Shown in pieces: positions 32,911-44,904 of a stretch of DNA of 64,000 nucleotides; position 1 is the stretch's first letter, and each line of letters starts with the position of its first letter. Under the pieces are notes generated by a model that saw only the letters and a list, made by a program, of their open reading frames with translations, had not been told where the DNA came from and made no database searches. The DNA is from Morinoia aosen. Taxonomy: Eukaryota; Arthropoda; Malacostraca; Amphipoda; Talitridae. A program made the translations under genes and the position numbers. Location: assembly GCA_030386875.1 (NCBI GenBank), contig CM059558.1, forward strand, positions 2,985,501 to 3,049,500, read 5' to 3'.

Positions 32911-34854
32911 ATGGTATTTTCAAGTACCATGAGCAACTCACCAGAACTGTCTTACCAGGTCCATACTGAGGCTGGTGAAGGCGATACACAAACAAAACAT
33001 GATAACCAATCGCGGGGTTCCTCCACTGGAGCTACCCCAAAGACTAATGTACCTGACTCCTCTCAACTAACAACTGAAGGAACCTAGGAGACGCCACCAT
33101 GCGCTCCGAACAATTCAACTGGCTCATGGACTACGATCACTAGAGGAAACCGGAGAAGGAAAACTGTCCGAGAAACTCAAATGATCTCACTTGATGAACT
33201 CTTCCAACCAAAACGACCATATTTTCAGAAATAATTTAAATTGAAATTCCCTGGAATTAACATTTCGTCAGACCTCAATATTATTAAAACGGATGCTGAC
33301 ATCAAGACTCAGGTTGGGCACGTATCTCGAATCAGAGTGGCAGGCAGGGGCACACTACTCTTGGAGTCCGGCAATCCATCGCAGTCTACTAAGATCCTGG
33401 CACTTCGAAGATTGGGCGGACGGGAAGTCGTAGTTGAACCCCATAGGACCTTCAATTTTGTCAAAGGTGTAGTCCGTAGCAAAGCCTTCGCTCAACACAC
33501 AGAAGAGGAGCTGAAAGACCATCTTCTTTCACAAGGAGTAATAGATGTTAGACGAATACAAACCAAACGAAACGGCGAACTCACACCAACAAATACTTAC
33601 ATTCTTACCTTCCAACTTAACGAAAAACCACACTCAGTGCATCTCTCAAACTGGTTCTCTGAGCGCGTTGAAGAATATGACCACCGACCACAGCAGTGCT
33701 TTAAGTGCCAGAGATACGGCCATGTGGCTAAGTACTGTAGGCGAGAAGAGGAGGTATGTGCCAGATGTGGCCTCTCAGGACACAAGAAAGCTGGCTGCAC
33801 CAACCCTGTCAACTGCTTTCATTGCGCCAATGAACATTATTCTAACGATAGAGCTTGCCCCAAATTTAAATGCGAAAGTGCCATAGTTAACCTCCAGATG
33901 CGAGAGAGGATGCCACGTAATGAGGCTATGGACGTGACACTAACTCAGAACCCTGTGTACAAACCTCTCTACTCAAGGCAAGATAAAACACAACCCTTGG
34001 AAAGCTCCAAAGGTGTAAGCCCCCATAAAACCTTCGCCTCGGTAACAGCGGCGCGGGAACTGAATCAAGAAGAAGAGATAGGCAATACCATGGATATCGA
34101 AAAGACAGCTGTAACATCACAGACAGCTTCACAGACAGACTTCACATCACAGACAGACTCACGGACAGCTTCTCCAGCAAAACTAGAAGCTACCACACCC
34201 AACGAGACTCTCGCTAATACTAACACGAAGGACTGCCACCCAACGATGCAAACTCCAACTACGTCGTCAGACATGCAAGCTAGTCCCTTCCCGGGAACTA
34301 ACCTGCGTCCTATGGCTGATACAGAAAACTCGAATTCAGAAGGAAGAAGCGCTCCACAGGGAAGTGTAGCCACAATGGTACCAAAAATACTAGTCAATTA
34401 CAATGACTCTGAAACTGAAATGGAGACATCCCCCGCAGACATCAAGCGAAAACGTAACTCTTCCTCTTCACCATTGCGTCGAGAGAAGCCTACTAAATTG
34501 ACAGCCATAGAACACCCCCCCTCCGTACGAGAACCCATTTCTACTGAGGTGGAGCTCTCGCCGGCTGGAGCTGGGCGGCCGCTCATTGGGGTAGAGCTGC
34601 CGCCGACTGGGACGGGGCGCTTGACTACTGTGGTGAGACGCCCGCCTACGACAGGGGAACGCCGGTCCACTTCGGTGGAACACTTGACACCGGTATGTCA
34701 GTCGCCGGCGACAAAGCAAACATCCGCGGGTAAGTCGCCTTATGGCAAAATTCCAGTCATTGGAAGTGGCCCATCTCAGTATACTAAACCTAGAAACACA
34801 CCAGACGAAAAGAAGAGCAGTAGAGACTCCGTTTCTTCTACTTTTCGTCGTTAA
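32911..34854 (+). pseudogene. Retrotransposon 2 ORF1 (gag-like)
   Basis: One frame is open from ATG 32911 or 32929 except for a TAG at 33085-33087 and a TAA at 33232-33234. The product has a Ser/Thr-rich N-terminus, a gag-type RNA-binding region (about 33290-33680) and three zinc knuckles CFKCQRYGHVAKYC, CARCGLSGHKKAGC and CFHCANEHYSNDRAC (33700-33855). A long low-complexity tail follows, with a Pro/Thr-rich repeated section near 34540-34690. It would package the element RNA and help reverse transcription in the nucleus. Length (~645 codons) is within the usual range. ORF2 begins close behind it. Confidence 0.85.
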
Positions 34855-34866
34855 AACTCATTCCCT

Positions 34867-37800
34867 TTGATAAAAATTTCCCTTAACTGTTTCTTACAGT
34901 GGAACTTACAGTCGTATTTTACGAAATTCAGCGAATTAAAACTTATTCTCCAACAATACTCGCCAGCATGCGTTTGCTTGCAGGAAACTCTTATACACAA
35001 TCGCAATGCTCAACCACCATCACAATACCAAATAATAAATTCCGCACCAGTCCACCAGGACGGACATGAGAGAGGCGTTGCCATTCTGGTCCATCGAAGA
35101 ATACCATTCAACATAGTTCAGTTAAATACCAATCTACAAGCGACTGCAGTTAAGATAGACGTCTCTAGAACATATACTATATGCTCATTTTATCTACCCC
35201 ATATACCAGTCCTTCAAGAAGATCTTAATAACCTTATAAATCAATTAACCCCCCCCGTTCATTATTATGGGTGATCTGAATGCCAAAAGCATGACCTGGG
35301 GTTCCCAAGTGACAGATCAGAGGGGACGAATGATAGAAGAATTGCTTCTCGAGCGTAATCTATCAATTTTAAACGATGGCGCTCCGACCCACTACCATGT
35401 ACAAACTAATACTCACTCGATAATAGATATAACAATTACCTCTTCAGATTGCATGATGGACTTTAATTGCACTACACTAACAGAACTGCACGACAGTGAT
35501 CACTACCCTATCCTCCTCGGTCTCAAAACACCATCAGTCGATACTGAACTACCAGACCGCTTCGATATCCGGCGAGCAGACTGGCGACTATTCAAAGAAC
35601 TGACGTCGACAAACATAACAGTAGGAGATATTCCTGACATCGATAATCTAGTGGCTTCCATTACCCAGACTCTTACAGACGCGGCAAAACGTTCTGTACC
35701 ATTAAAATCTTCTAACATGAAGAAACCTCCTGTCCCTTGGTTTAACGACGCATGTAAGGAGGCCCGACGCGCCAGATTACGTGCTGAGCGTGCCTTGAAG
35801 CGCAGATATACAATTGAAAATAAAATAGCATACAATTTTGCAAAAGCCAGATGCCGATATATCTTCAACCAATCACGGAGAGAATCGTGGAAAAATTACG
35901 TCTGTTCAATTAACAGTCAAACTTCTATCAATCAAGTGTGGAGGAAAGTAGGGAAAATGATTGGAAAATATACATTGCAACCAACACCAGTTTTAGAAAT
36001 ACATGGCAGGGGTAAAGTCGCTGCCCACAATGAAGTCGCAGAGGAATTAGCAGCTCACTTTGCCTCGGCATCTGAAAATAACTACTCAAACGATTTTTTG
36101 CGGCATAAAACTCACATAGAAAGCAGACCTATTATTTTTAATAATGATGAACCTGAAAAACATTACAATACAAAGTTTACGATGCGAGAACTTCAATGTG
36201 CTCTGTCCACAACCCGGGATAGTAGCCCAGGAGAAGATCAGGTGACTTACTCAATGCTGAAGTCCGCTCATACCTCTTTAAAATCTTTATTATTGAACAC
36301 ATATAACAAAATCTATTCAGAACAACTTTTCCCTTCAGCCTGGAAAACAGCAATAATCGTTCCCATCTTAAAACCTGGAAAAGATACATACGATCCATCA
36401 AACTACCGTCCAATATCACTTACTAGCTGTCTCTGTAAACTCCTGGAAAAAATGGTCAATGTTAGACTAATGTGGATACTGGAGCAAACCCAAAAAATAT
36501 CCATAAAGCAATCAGGTTTCCGAAGAAATCGATGTACCATTGACAACATAACGGAATTTGAGCAGGATGTCTTAACTGCTTTCGAGAATAGGCAACATGT
36601 GATAGCGATCTTCTTCGATATAAAGAAAGCCTATGATACGGCCTGGCGACATGGGCTGTTGAAAACACTAACCAGGTGGAACATCCAGGGAAATTTGCTC
36701 AAATTCATAGCTAACTTTCTAGATGATAGACTAATAAAAGTACGAATAGGCCGCACCTTATCCACACCATTTCCGATCAATGAAGGAATCCCGCAGGGTA
36801 GCATACTATCTTGCACCTGCGTCATAATAGCTATTAACTCCGTAACTGAAAACTTGCCACCTAACGTGAACCATTCTCTCTACGTAGATGATTTCACTAT
36901 ATGGTCCTCTGGACAAACAATCGCGAGTATAGAACGCAGACTCCAAATAACCCTTAATAAACTAACGACCTGGAGCAACCACAGCGGCTTCTCCTTCGCG
37001 ACAGAAAAATGTGTAGCCATGCACATTTGTAAAAAACGTAATTGTCCCAAACTCGCGAATAATTTTTCCTTAAATCACCAAGCAATCCGAAATGTCGATC
37101 ATCACAAATTCTTGGGAATGATTATAGATGATCGATTAAATTGGAAACAACATATCATGTCTCTGAGAGCTTCATGCATCAGTAGTCTGAACTTACTCAA
37201 GCACCTGTCGCACAAAACATGGGGAGCAGACCGCCTAACTTTACTCCGGTTATACATTATGCTTATAAAACCGAGACTGGACTATGGCTCTGAAATATAT
37301 TCCTCCTCACCTCGATCAATTCTAGAACGACTCGCCCCCATTCACAACGCTGCCATACGTATCGCAACAGGAGCGCTTCGCTCCTCGCCCTTATTCAGCA
37401 TGTATGCCAATTCTGGAATTAAACCTCTAGAAACCTATCGAAATATCAAGAAATTGAATACATATGCACGCATCGCAGTAAATCCATCCCACCCTCTGCA
37501 CAACCTGATAAACTATGAAGACCGAGAGAGTGACGATGATGATCATGTTGAAAATCACACATATGGAAGAAGTTTTCTACATAGAGCTGAACAGTTAAGA
37601 AAAGTAAATCGTATACCAATGAGATCAATACTCCTGGAAGTACCTCCACCCTGCCCATTATGGATGATGAAAATTACGCAATGCACAGACCTCTACAAAA
37701 CATCTAAAAACTCAGTGACAGCACATGAGCTAAGAGGATCTTTCTTACAACATCGAGATCAACACAAGAACTCTATAGGCGTATATACAGACGGATCAAA

Positions 37801-38585
37801 AACTGCCACAGGGGTTGGATTCGCCTACGTGCATACTAATGTCCAAAATTCCCAGCGTATTTGTAATAATGCCAGTGTTTATACAGCGGAATTATACGCT
37901 ATTTACAGCGCTTTGAATTCCTTAGCTACAAGACATGAGAACTCGATCACAATATATAGTGACTCGCGTAGTGCCATTGAAGCAATCAATCATACTCCAG
38001 CTAAAAACCCACTTGTTTAAATGATTCAATGTCGTATTATTCTGTTAAATAAATCAGTAACTCTTTGCTGGACTCCCAGCCACAGCGGAATAATACTCAA
38101 CGAACGAGTAGACAAACTAGCTCGGGAGGCCACTTGTGCAGCGGAAAGAGCACAGCTCCAGTTGCCCCGACCCGACGTCAAGTGCCTGGTAAGGCGTGTC
38201 TTGACGCTGAGCTGGAGACACCAATGGGAAGCCATCGCTAATAATAAATACAGACTAATAACTGGAGACATAACTCCTCTACCTAATGCAACTTCAACGA
38301 ACCGAACGTGGGAGATAATATTGACCCGTCTGCGAATAGGACACGAGATTGACACATGGCCACCTAATGGAAGGAAGACCAATCCCGTATTGTGACGATT
38401 GTATCGTTCCACTGACAGTGAATCATTTGATTGTGGAGTGCCCCTCCTTTACAGAGGAGCGACGACGTCATTTCGGAGCCCCGCCATACCTCCTCGTAAA
38501 TATATTAGCACTAGCTGCTACCACCGCCCTCAACGGCCCTTTACACAGGTACCTAACAGAAACAGACCTATATCCTAAAATTTAA
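34867..38585 (+). pseudogene. Retrotransposon 2 ORF2: endonuclease, reverse transcriptase, RNase H
   Basis: Order: apurinic-type endonuclease (FLQWNLQSYFTKFSELK at 34888; CLQET; MGDLNAKSMTWGS at 35267; SDHYPILLGL), reverse transcriptase (PSAWKTAIIVPILKPGK at 36330, NYRPISLTSC, FFDIKKAYDTAW at 36613, EGIPQGSILS at 36782, intact YVDDF at 36880, HKFLGMIIDDRLNWK at 37105), RNase H (YTDGSKTATG at 37785, TAELYAIYSAL, YSDSRSAIEA) and a terminal zinc motif CDDCIVPLTVNHLIVEC near 38390. Damage: a frameshift in a run of C near 35250, a stop at 38018-38020 within RNase H, and a frameshift near 38370. The catalytic core of the polymerase is open, so this copy died more recently than retrotransposon 1. 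Confidence 0.9.
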
Positions 38586-38623
38586 ATGAAGCTCGGAACA
38601 CACTAGCAAAATAAGTCAAATAA

Positions 38624-38743
38624 TGGTCGAGCGCACAGTGCTGTTAACTCGAACACTCTGTTCAGAGGTGACCCCAGCGTGGGTAAGTCGCTCGGCCAGA
38701 AAGACATTGGTGAGTTGTTGGAATCCCGTGATTGGGTAACAGC
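38624..38743 (+). promoter_or_regulatory. 3' UTR RNA structure of retrotransposon 2 (copy 3)
   Basis: Stem 1 pairs TGGTCGAGCG (38624-38633) with CGCTCGGCCA (38689-38698). CAGCGTGGGTA (38675-38685) stands before the 3' arm as in the other two copies. A loop segment GCTGTTA (38640-38646) can pair with TAACAGC (38737-38743), so a pseudoknot is possible but weaker here. Confidence 0.6.
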
Positions 38744-38934
38744 TACCACCACTAAGACTCTATGTACGCAAATGAATTAATCACCAAATCTACTAAACTA
38801 AACGAAACCTAGGAAAACGGAATATTCTAATCTCTACACAAACAATCAAATACTGTATGGGTATTCACTGTTGAATCGCCCCGTTGCGTCTATGGTGGTT
38901 AAATAGTAATAATAATAATGTATAATGAAATACA

Positions 38935-39405
38935 GTTGTATATCATACTCTTTTTCATTTTAAATTCTATCTCTATATTTTCAAATTTCAATTTTTTTAA
39001 ATATGACAGTAAAATTTCCCCTTCACATAGACTACCTTCAAGGGAAAGCTACCTGAATTTGTTTCTAAGTAACTCAAATCATTATTTATTCCAATTATTT
39101 TATCTCTAGTAATAGATTGCGTACCTATTTGTTCATTTACTTTTGACAAATAGTCATTTGCAAGCGTCTTCTCCTTGGGATATTGATTTATTTTTAAAAT
39201 GTCAGCATAGAGTTTTATGTCATTCCGTGGATGTTTGTTAACTACTTTCTTTTTGTATCATTTACTTCGATTTGAGAGTAAATCATTCGAATGAGACAAT
39301 TCAAGTCTTCATAATGATTATCGTTTAGATAAATAAGCTGTGTTTTAAAAACTTCTACTTGCAGTAGATATTTTTCATTATTAAAATTATTCTTGGACAT
39401 TCATT
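38935..39405 (-). pseudogene. Decayed open frame of unknown function
   Basis: Minus-strand reading from ATG near 39400 gives MSKNNFNNEKYLLQVEVFK and later, in another frame, HPRNDIKLYADILKINQYPK, separated by a stop. It has the AT-rich codon use of the Polinton genes, and without retrotransposon 2 it would lie upstream of the minus-strand polymerase, so it may be a left-end gene of that element. No family is recognised. Confidence 0.35.
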
Positions 39406-40300
39406 ATAGCACCCATCCTAGATACATTTGAAGATCTAGATGACAATCATAATTCAGAATTTGATGCACCGCTGGGAAAAGCGTCATTTTTGATTTCTTG
39501 TCTTGCCTCTGTTTAAAATTGTGTAATGGTATTTTCCCTATAACTAGCACCAGCAGGTATATGCTTCTCATTCGTTGATGTTGATTGAAGTTTTCTTCGC
39601 TTTCCCATCCCGAATTCGTCTTAGTGTTCTTCTTGCCACTTACGTTTCGGAAGCGTCACTGTATAGGGTAATAAATTTATGTACAGGACAGTTTAGGGTA
39701 TAGAAACCACTTAAAAAATAGTGAACAAACGATAATCGAGTGATCTATAAAATTCAAACAGAGAAGCATTATAACTGTACTAGTGTGCACGGCGTTTCAA
39801 AAAATTACGTGATTTAATACTTTTCTTTAACAAAATTTCCACATGCGGAGGGTAAACAAATATATCCATCTTACAGTACTCGAGATAAAAATATTATTTT
39901 ATTTGTGCATTGGGTAAGCTCGTATCACAAACACGGGCATAAAAACTATCCTTATGGACAGAGTCCCCCCAGAAATTGGAAAATTGGGGAGAAAATAGAT
40001 TTTAGCTGCTTTAGGAGGTGAAAGAGGTCAGGTACATCCTGTGAAAAAATGAAGTTCGTACGTTCGCTCGTTCGCCCGCTACGGGGGTTCGAAGAATGGG
40101 GAAGGAGGGGAGGGGGAAGTGGTGTTTCATCAAGTTACAACTCCCTTTTGGCTATTTCTTCACGGCGCGACGTTGCTATGTCCTCTTCTATGTCTATTTT
40201 GTTACTGTATAATGATTTTAAGGGTCCAACCTGACCCTCACAAAAAATTGAGATTGCTTATGTTTACCTAATTTCCTTTTTTTAAGAGGATCGGAATGTG
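39406..40300. other. No gene seen
   Basis: AT-rich sequence with no supported gene. The frame at 40049-40234 has no family resemblance. Confidence 0.4.
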
Positions 40301-40308
40301 GGGTTTCA

Positions 40309-40612
40309 AAATGCTTCTTCTCCTACAGTTTTTTAGCTAAAGCGATGATTTTGGTATCATTGGATGCAACAAGACAAGGGCTTTTTACAAACTCAAGTTT
40401 TTGTCCAACATTAAATTTTTTTCAAAAGTTATGACGTCATAAATCCTCATTTTTTCGAAAACAGTTTGCTCTCATTTTTTTCATTTATTTATTTAAAACT
40501 GGAAAATCTAGGAAAAGCATATTAGTTTTTGGAATGTACACGTTTTTCCCCATCCAATGGTATCAAAATCATTACTGTAACTCAAAAACTGTAGGAGGAG
40601 AAGCATTTTGAA
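40309..40612. repeat. Foldback (MITE-like) inverted repeat
   Basis: Left arm from 40295-40375 and right arm 40530-40625 are imperfect reverse complements: CAAAATGCTTCTTCTCCTAC and TTTTGGTATCATTGGATG on the left; CATCCAATGGTATCAAAA and GTAGGAGGAGAAGCATTTTG on the right. The ~170-bp middle is AT-rich. It shares the TATCATTGGATG core with the foldback at 13137-13425. Confidence 0.75.
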
Positions 40613-41379
40613 CCCCCCTGTAAAATTTAATTTTCTCTGATTTCCCATTTTCTTTTCAAGAAAATCGCAGTTTTTTCATAGAAGATAAACGAATTTAAAT
40701 TGCATTTCCTATCAGTATACCAAATTTTAATGCTCTAGGTCCAATAACGAAAAAAAGTCCGTATGGGGGACTCTCTTTATGAGCGTGTCAGGGAAATTGA
40801 AGAAGTGGACTCCAAACAAATATATAAATAAATATATAAATGAACACTAAACGGGTATCATTAGGTTAGTTTAAAACTGTCTTAAGAAGTAATATCACAT
40901 AACACAGTAAAGAATCATATTATTACGCATATGAGTTAGAATCAAATAGAACTGTAGATAGGTAAAAAATCCTTACTTACTTGGATGAAGCCTTGGATCT
41001 GAATGATCGTATGGTTGCAGGCTGCTCTATATATTTTGTTACATTCATTGCTTGAGGTGAAAGTTATCAAGGACTCTTCCAAGCGGTTTCAGAAGAAAAA
41101 AACTAACAATCATTGCCTCAGAACCGGTAATCTTTTACAGTTCAGTTGTAACCATTCGCATGAATGTGAACGGGCCGCATGCATGCGAGTGAATGCACTT
41201 CCTGTCTTGATGTGTTACGGTATAATTACGGGTCGGTATGCAACCGGTCGCAGAACCAGGATGTGTGCAATCGAAAGTGACCATTGCATTGAATATGAAC
41301 CAGGTTTATATTCCGAAGTATTTTGAAGACTTTTTAAATACTTAGAATTTGAAACATCAGCCTGTACGCACACAGAGAT

Positions 41380-41680
41380 TCAAGCATTGTAAACAGTTTA
41401 TCACATATTTTAAACGTTTTTTTGAAATTTTATATTTGTTGTGAAATTTTATTAAAACTCATTTTTCTTGATCGTTACATAACATTTTAAGGATTAATTG
41501 AAATAATTATGCAAAATAATAATGTATTTTTACTATTCAAGTTAGTCTCGAAAAACATCGATTTTGAGGCTTTTCAAGGTCGTGCTTTAATTGCTGAAAT
41601 TCTCCAAAAATCCGAAATTGTTTTCGGATGCTCCTTTCACTTACTACTGCTATGCAAACGTTCACTCGGTACTCAGTTAT
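41380..41680 (-). repeat. Dispersed repeat, inverted relative to 50900-51240
   Basis: In reverse complement this reads AGCAGTAGTAAG, TTTTGGAGAATTTCAGC, CTTGAAAAGCCTCAAAAT, GCATAATTATTTCAAT and AAACGTTTAAA in the same order as 50900-51240. Both lie upstream of a Polinton copy in matching orientation. Confidence 0.65.
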
Positions 41681-41712
41681 GGACGTTCGTTCATCAATTC
41701 TCGTAGATCCAG

Positions 41713-41808
41713 AGGCACGGTGTTGAATTTTTCCCTATGTTATTTCATAAGCAAGGTGTTGAATTTTGCCCTATGTTATTAAAAAAGAAAGGTGTTGAAT
41801 TTTGCATA
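41713..41808. repeat. Short tandem repeat, ~37-bp unit, three copies
   Basis: Three units each containing GGTGTTGAATTTT, two followed by (T/G)CCCTATGTTATT, spaced 37-38 bp. No gene is present. Confidence 0.8.
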
Positions 41809-41809
41809 T

Positions 41810-42400
41810 GTAAATGACCATGTTTAATGAGACGGGCTTTTAAGCCGTTTCTTGAATATACTGTTCTTATCTAACGCATATTTTTGTGCGCTTAACCTTG
41901 GAATCATGAGCGATTCAACTAGACTTGGCTAAATGGACTAGTATGAACATAATTGAACATCTTACAAAAGCGATGATGAAAGAATGCCCTGATGTCACTC
42001 AATATATTTTGGTCCATAAGCAGCTACACTCAAACGTATCCATTTTAATAGCCTCAGAATGAAATATTGTATGGTATCACTTGTGCTCAGTTAATTATTT
42101 AAATCTTTTAACCAATAAAATAATCCAAAAGAAATAAAGGTAAACCAGATCCAACACATAGGGTCTTTGAAAAATGGGGGAAGCACGCAAGCTTCCACAT
42201 CACACCCAATAATTGAAATAATTAATCAGAGCTCAGCAAGTGAGCAGAGCAGAAGATTTGTCCAAATTTACTAATTTAGGCTGATTTTGAGTGATGTTCG
42301 GTAAAGATGTCATTTAAATCCTGCATATAATGTAATAATTTGCTGTTTAATTATACATTGCAGAGGGAAGCCGAACTTATGTGTGCTATTTATTGATAGG
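41810..42400. other. No gene seen
   Basis: AT-rich sequence before the minisatellite cluster; nothing recognised. Confidence 0.4.
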
Positions 42401-42499
42401 AGACAGTTTATTCCCTCTTTCCAAACTCTCGTGCACATTTTCCTCCCCTTGCTTCCCCTCGTACACTTCTCCTTCCCCATGCCACTCCTATACTTCTCC

Positions 42500-42780
42500 C
42501 TTAGCTCCCCAAAACACCTCCCCTTCCCCAGCTCCCCTCACACACCTCCCCTCACACACCTCCCCTCCCCCCGCTCCCCTCACACACCTCCCCTCCCCCC
42601 GCTCCCCTCACACACCTCCCCTCAAACACCTCCTCTCACCCTGATCCCCTCACACACCTCCCCTCCTCCTGCTCCCCTCACACACCTCCCCTCCCCCCAC
42701 TCCCCTCACACACCTCCCCCTCCCCCCACTCCCTTCACATACCTCCCCGCCCCCCGCTCCCCTCACACACACCCCAACAG
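42500..42780. repeat. C-rich minisatellite, ~27-28-bp unit
   Basis: Repeats of CTCCCCTCACACACCTCCCC with variable C-rich joints. Strongly strand-asymmetric: almost no G on the + strand. Confidence 0.9.
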
Positions 42781-43104
42781 AGGGGGACACCAGCTGAGGT
42801 CACACAGCCGTCGCGTAGCAACACGCCCCCCCCCCCCCGTCTCCCCCAACTCTCCCACAATGCCCCACATTACACCCCCGCTGACCTATTTGAAAAAAAA
42901 TTGTCTATGCTAGTAGCTTCTTTTATAATAACTTATACAACAACAATAGAGTGGTAAGCTTTCTTACACAAAAATGCATAAACGCATACACATACTCGTC
43001 CACATGAATGTGGATGAGAGAGTAGTCGAGTAGCCATTCATGACTCCCCACAGAGCTGTACAGTCCACCTCGCATATAGCCTTCATGTATTGTGCTTATT
43101 GTGG

Positions 43105-43225
43105 TGCTCTTATGATGGTAGTGGTGGTGGTGGTGACGGTGTTGGTGGTTGTGGTGACGGTGTTGGTGGCGGTTGTGGTGACGGAATTGGGGGTGGGTGT
43201 GGTGACGGTATGATGGTGGTGGTGA
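43105..43225. repeat. G/T-rich tandem repeat
   Basis: Repeats of GGTGGTTGTGGTGACGGTGT-type units of about 24 bp, several copies. Non-coding. Confidence 0.8.
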
Positions 43226-43339
43226 GCCGTTAACAACACTGCAGTTCAGTACGCAGAACACCACACACCGCCCCTGCCTCACCTGGCGGCTGCGGATGTG
43301 TGGTGAGGGTGTGAGGTGGTGAGGTGCTGTGTTCGTTGT

Positions 43340-43575
43340 TGTGTCTTTATCTCGTGTGGACTGCTGCCTGGTTCTTTGTCTCGTGTGGACTGCTGCCTCT
43401 GTCTTTGTCTCGTGTGGACTGCTGCCTCTGTCTTTGTCTCGTGTGGACTGCTGCCTGTGTCTTTGTCTCGTGTGAACTGCTGCCTGTGTCTTTGTCTCGT
43501 GTGGACTGACGCATGTGTCCATGTAAGATGTGAATTTTCTTTGTTTTGTACAAATTGTCTCGTGTGAACTGCATT
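43340..43575. repeat. 29-bp minisatellite
   Basis: About six to seven units of TCTTTGTCTCGTGTGGACTG plus CTGCCTGTG-type ends, 29 bp each, decaying to the right. It creates open frames on both strands that are not genes. Confidence 0.9.
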
Positions 43576-43780
43576 TATCTTTGTCTCGTTTAGACTATCG
43601 ATATCATAGTCTTGGGCAGGATGTCTCTGTTCCGTGTTGATTGTCTGTCGTTGTATTGTGTAGATTGTCAATGTCATCCGTAGATAATTTTTGTCTCGTG
43701 TATTTCTTCATTTCAACATGTCAGAGTCACTTACAAACTGCAATTGCCTCCGTCTCCGGCCGATCACCCAGGCCTGCCCC

Positions 43781-44565
43781 CAAAATAGTGTTGACAACAA
43801 CCCCAGCTGTCACCAGCCGAGCTCACCACTGTACCGCCTCTGCAGCAATATAGTGTTGACAACAACCCCAGCTGCCACCAGCCGAGCTCACCACTGTACC
43901 ACCTCTGCAGCAATATAGTGTTGACAACAACCCCAACTGCAACCAGCCGAGCTCACCACTGTACCGCCTCTGCAGCAATATAATGTTGACAACAACCCCA
44001 GCTGCCACCAGCCGAGCTCACCACTGTACCGCCTCTGCAGCAATATAGTGTTGACAACAACCCCAACTGCAACCAGCCGAGCTCACCGCTGTACCGTCTC
44101 TGCAGCAATATAGTGTTGACAACAACCCCAGCTGCCACCAACCGAGCTCAGCGCTGTACCGCCTCTGCAGCAATATAGTGTTGACAACAACCCCAGCTGT
44201 CACCAGCCGAGCTCACCACTGTACCGCCTCTGCAGCAATATAGTGTTGACAACAACCCCAGCTGCCACCAGCCGAGCTCACCACTGTACCGCCTCTACAG
44301 CAATATAGTGTTGACAACAACCCCAACTGCAACCAGCCGAGCTCACCGCTTTACCGTCTCTGCAGCAATATAGTGTTGACAACAACCCCAGCTGCCACCA
44401 ACCGAGCTCAGCGCTGTACCGCCTCTGCAGCAATATAGTGTTGACAACAACCCCAGCTGCCACCAGCCGAGCTCACCACTGTACCGCCTCTGCAGCAATA
44501 TAGTGTCGACAACAACCCCAGCTGCCACCAGCGGTACAGCTTAGCGCTGTACCGCTTCTGCAGCA
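43781..44565. repeat. 65-bp satellite, 12 units, with 260-bp higher-order period
   Basis: Twelve head-to-tail units of exactly 65 bp, each with TAGTGTTGACAACAACCCC, ACCAGCCGAGCTCACC and GTACCGCCTCTGCAG. Variant positions show units 4-5-6-7 repeated as 8-9-10-11 (for example the AACTGCAACC variant with GTACCGTCTC, then ACCGAGCTCAGCGC), a period of 4 x 65 = 260 bp. Because 65 is not a multiple of three, open frames rotate and are artefacts. Confidence 0.93.
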
Positions 44566-44664
44566 AAACTTCGCTTATCTCATGCATGCAGCGCAGGCTG
44601 TGGTGGGCAGGGGCGCGGCCCTTTGTTGCGGCTCTGGTGGGGGTGTCCCTTAGGTCTTGGTCGG

Positions 44665-44795
44665 GGGGAGGGCTGGAGGAGGTGTGCGAGGGGAGGAGGT
44701 CTGGTGGAGGTATATGAGGGGAGGAGGGCTGGGGGAGGTATACGAGGGGAGGAGGTCTGGGGGGGAGTACGAGGGGAGGAGGGTAGAAGGAGCAG
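44665..44795. repeat. G-rich minisatellite
   Basis: Repeats of GAGGGGAGGAGGTCTGGGGG and GAGGTATACGAGGGGAGGAG. Purine-rich on the + strand, opposite to the C-rich array at 42500-42780. Confidence 0.85.
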
Positions 44796-44904
44796 GGAGA
44801 GTAGCCATGACTACATGTCAACACTTACTCTCAACAGAATCAATGAGTGAGAAAAGCAAATTTAGCTACCGTATACAAGTGAGAGGGGACTGCTCTTTTT
44901 GATG

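Larger units (their letters stand above)
32868..38921 (+). mobile_element. Non-LTR retrotransposon 2 (I/Jockey-type), nearly complete
   Basis: ORF1 with three CCHC knuckles, ORF2 with endonuclease, reverse transcriptase, RNase H and a terminal zinc motif, a folded 3' UTR and a tail of TAATAATAATAATAA near 38904-38920. A TAA-repeat tail is typical of I-type elements (established knowledge). It is less decayed than retrotransposon 1, with two stops in ORF1, and two frameshifts and one stop in ORF2. The left boundary is approximate. Confidence 0.88.

Noticed and set aside
41003-41326. 107-codon open frame
   Set aside because: No domain, no codon pattern, no splice context; likely chance in low-stop sequence.
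43781-44565. CRISPR-like array
   Set aside because: Units are contiguous with no unique spacers, and the context is a eukaryotic nuclear genome; this is a satellite.
43279-44903. Many overlapping open frames in the 29-bp, 65-bp and G-rich arrays
   Set aside because: They are repeat by-products: frames shift with each 65-bp unit and the peptides are low-complexity translations of the repeat.
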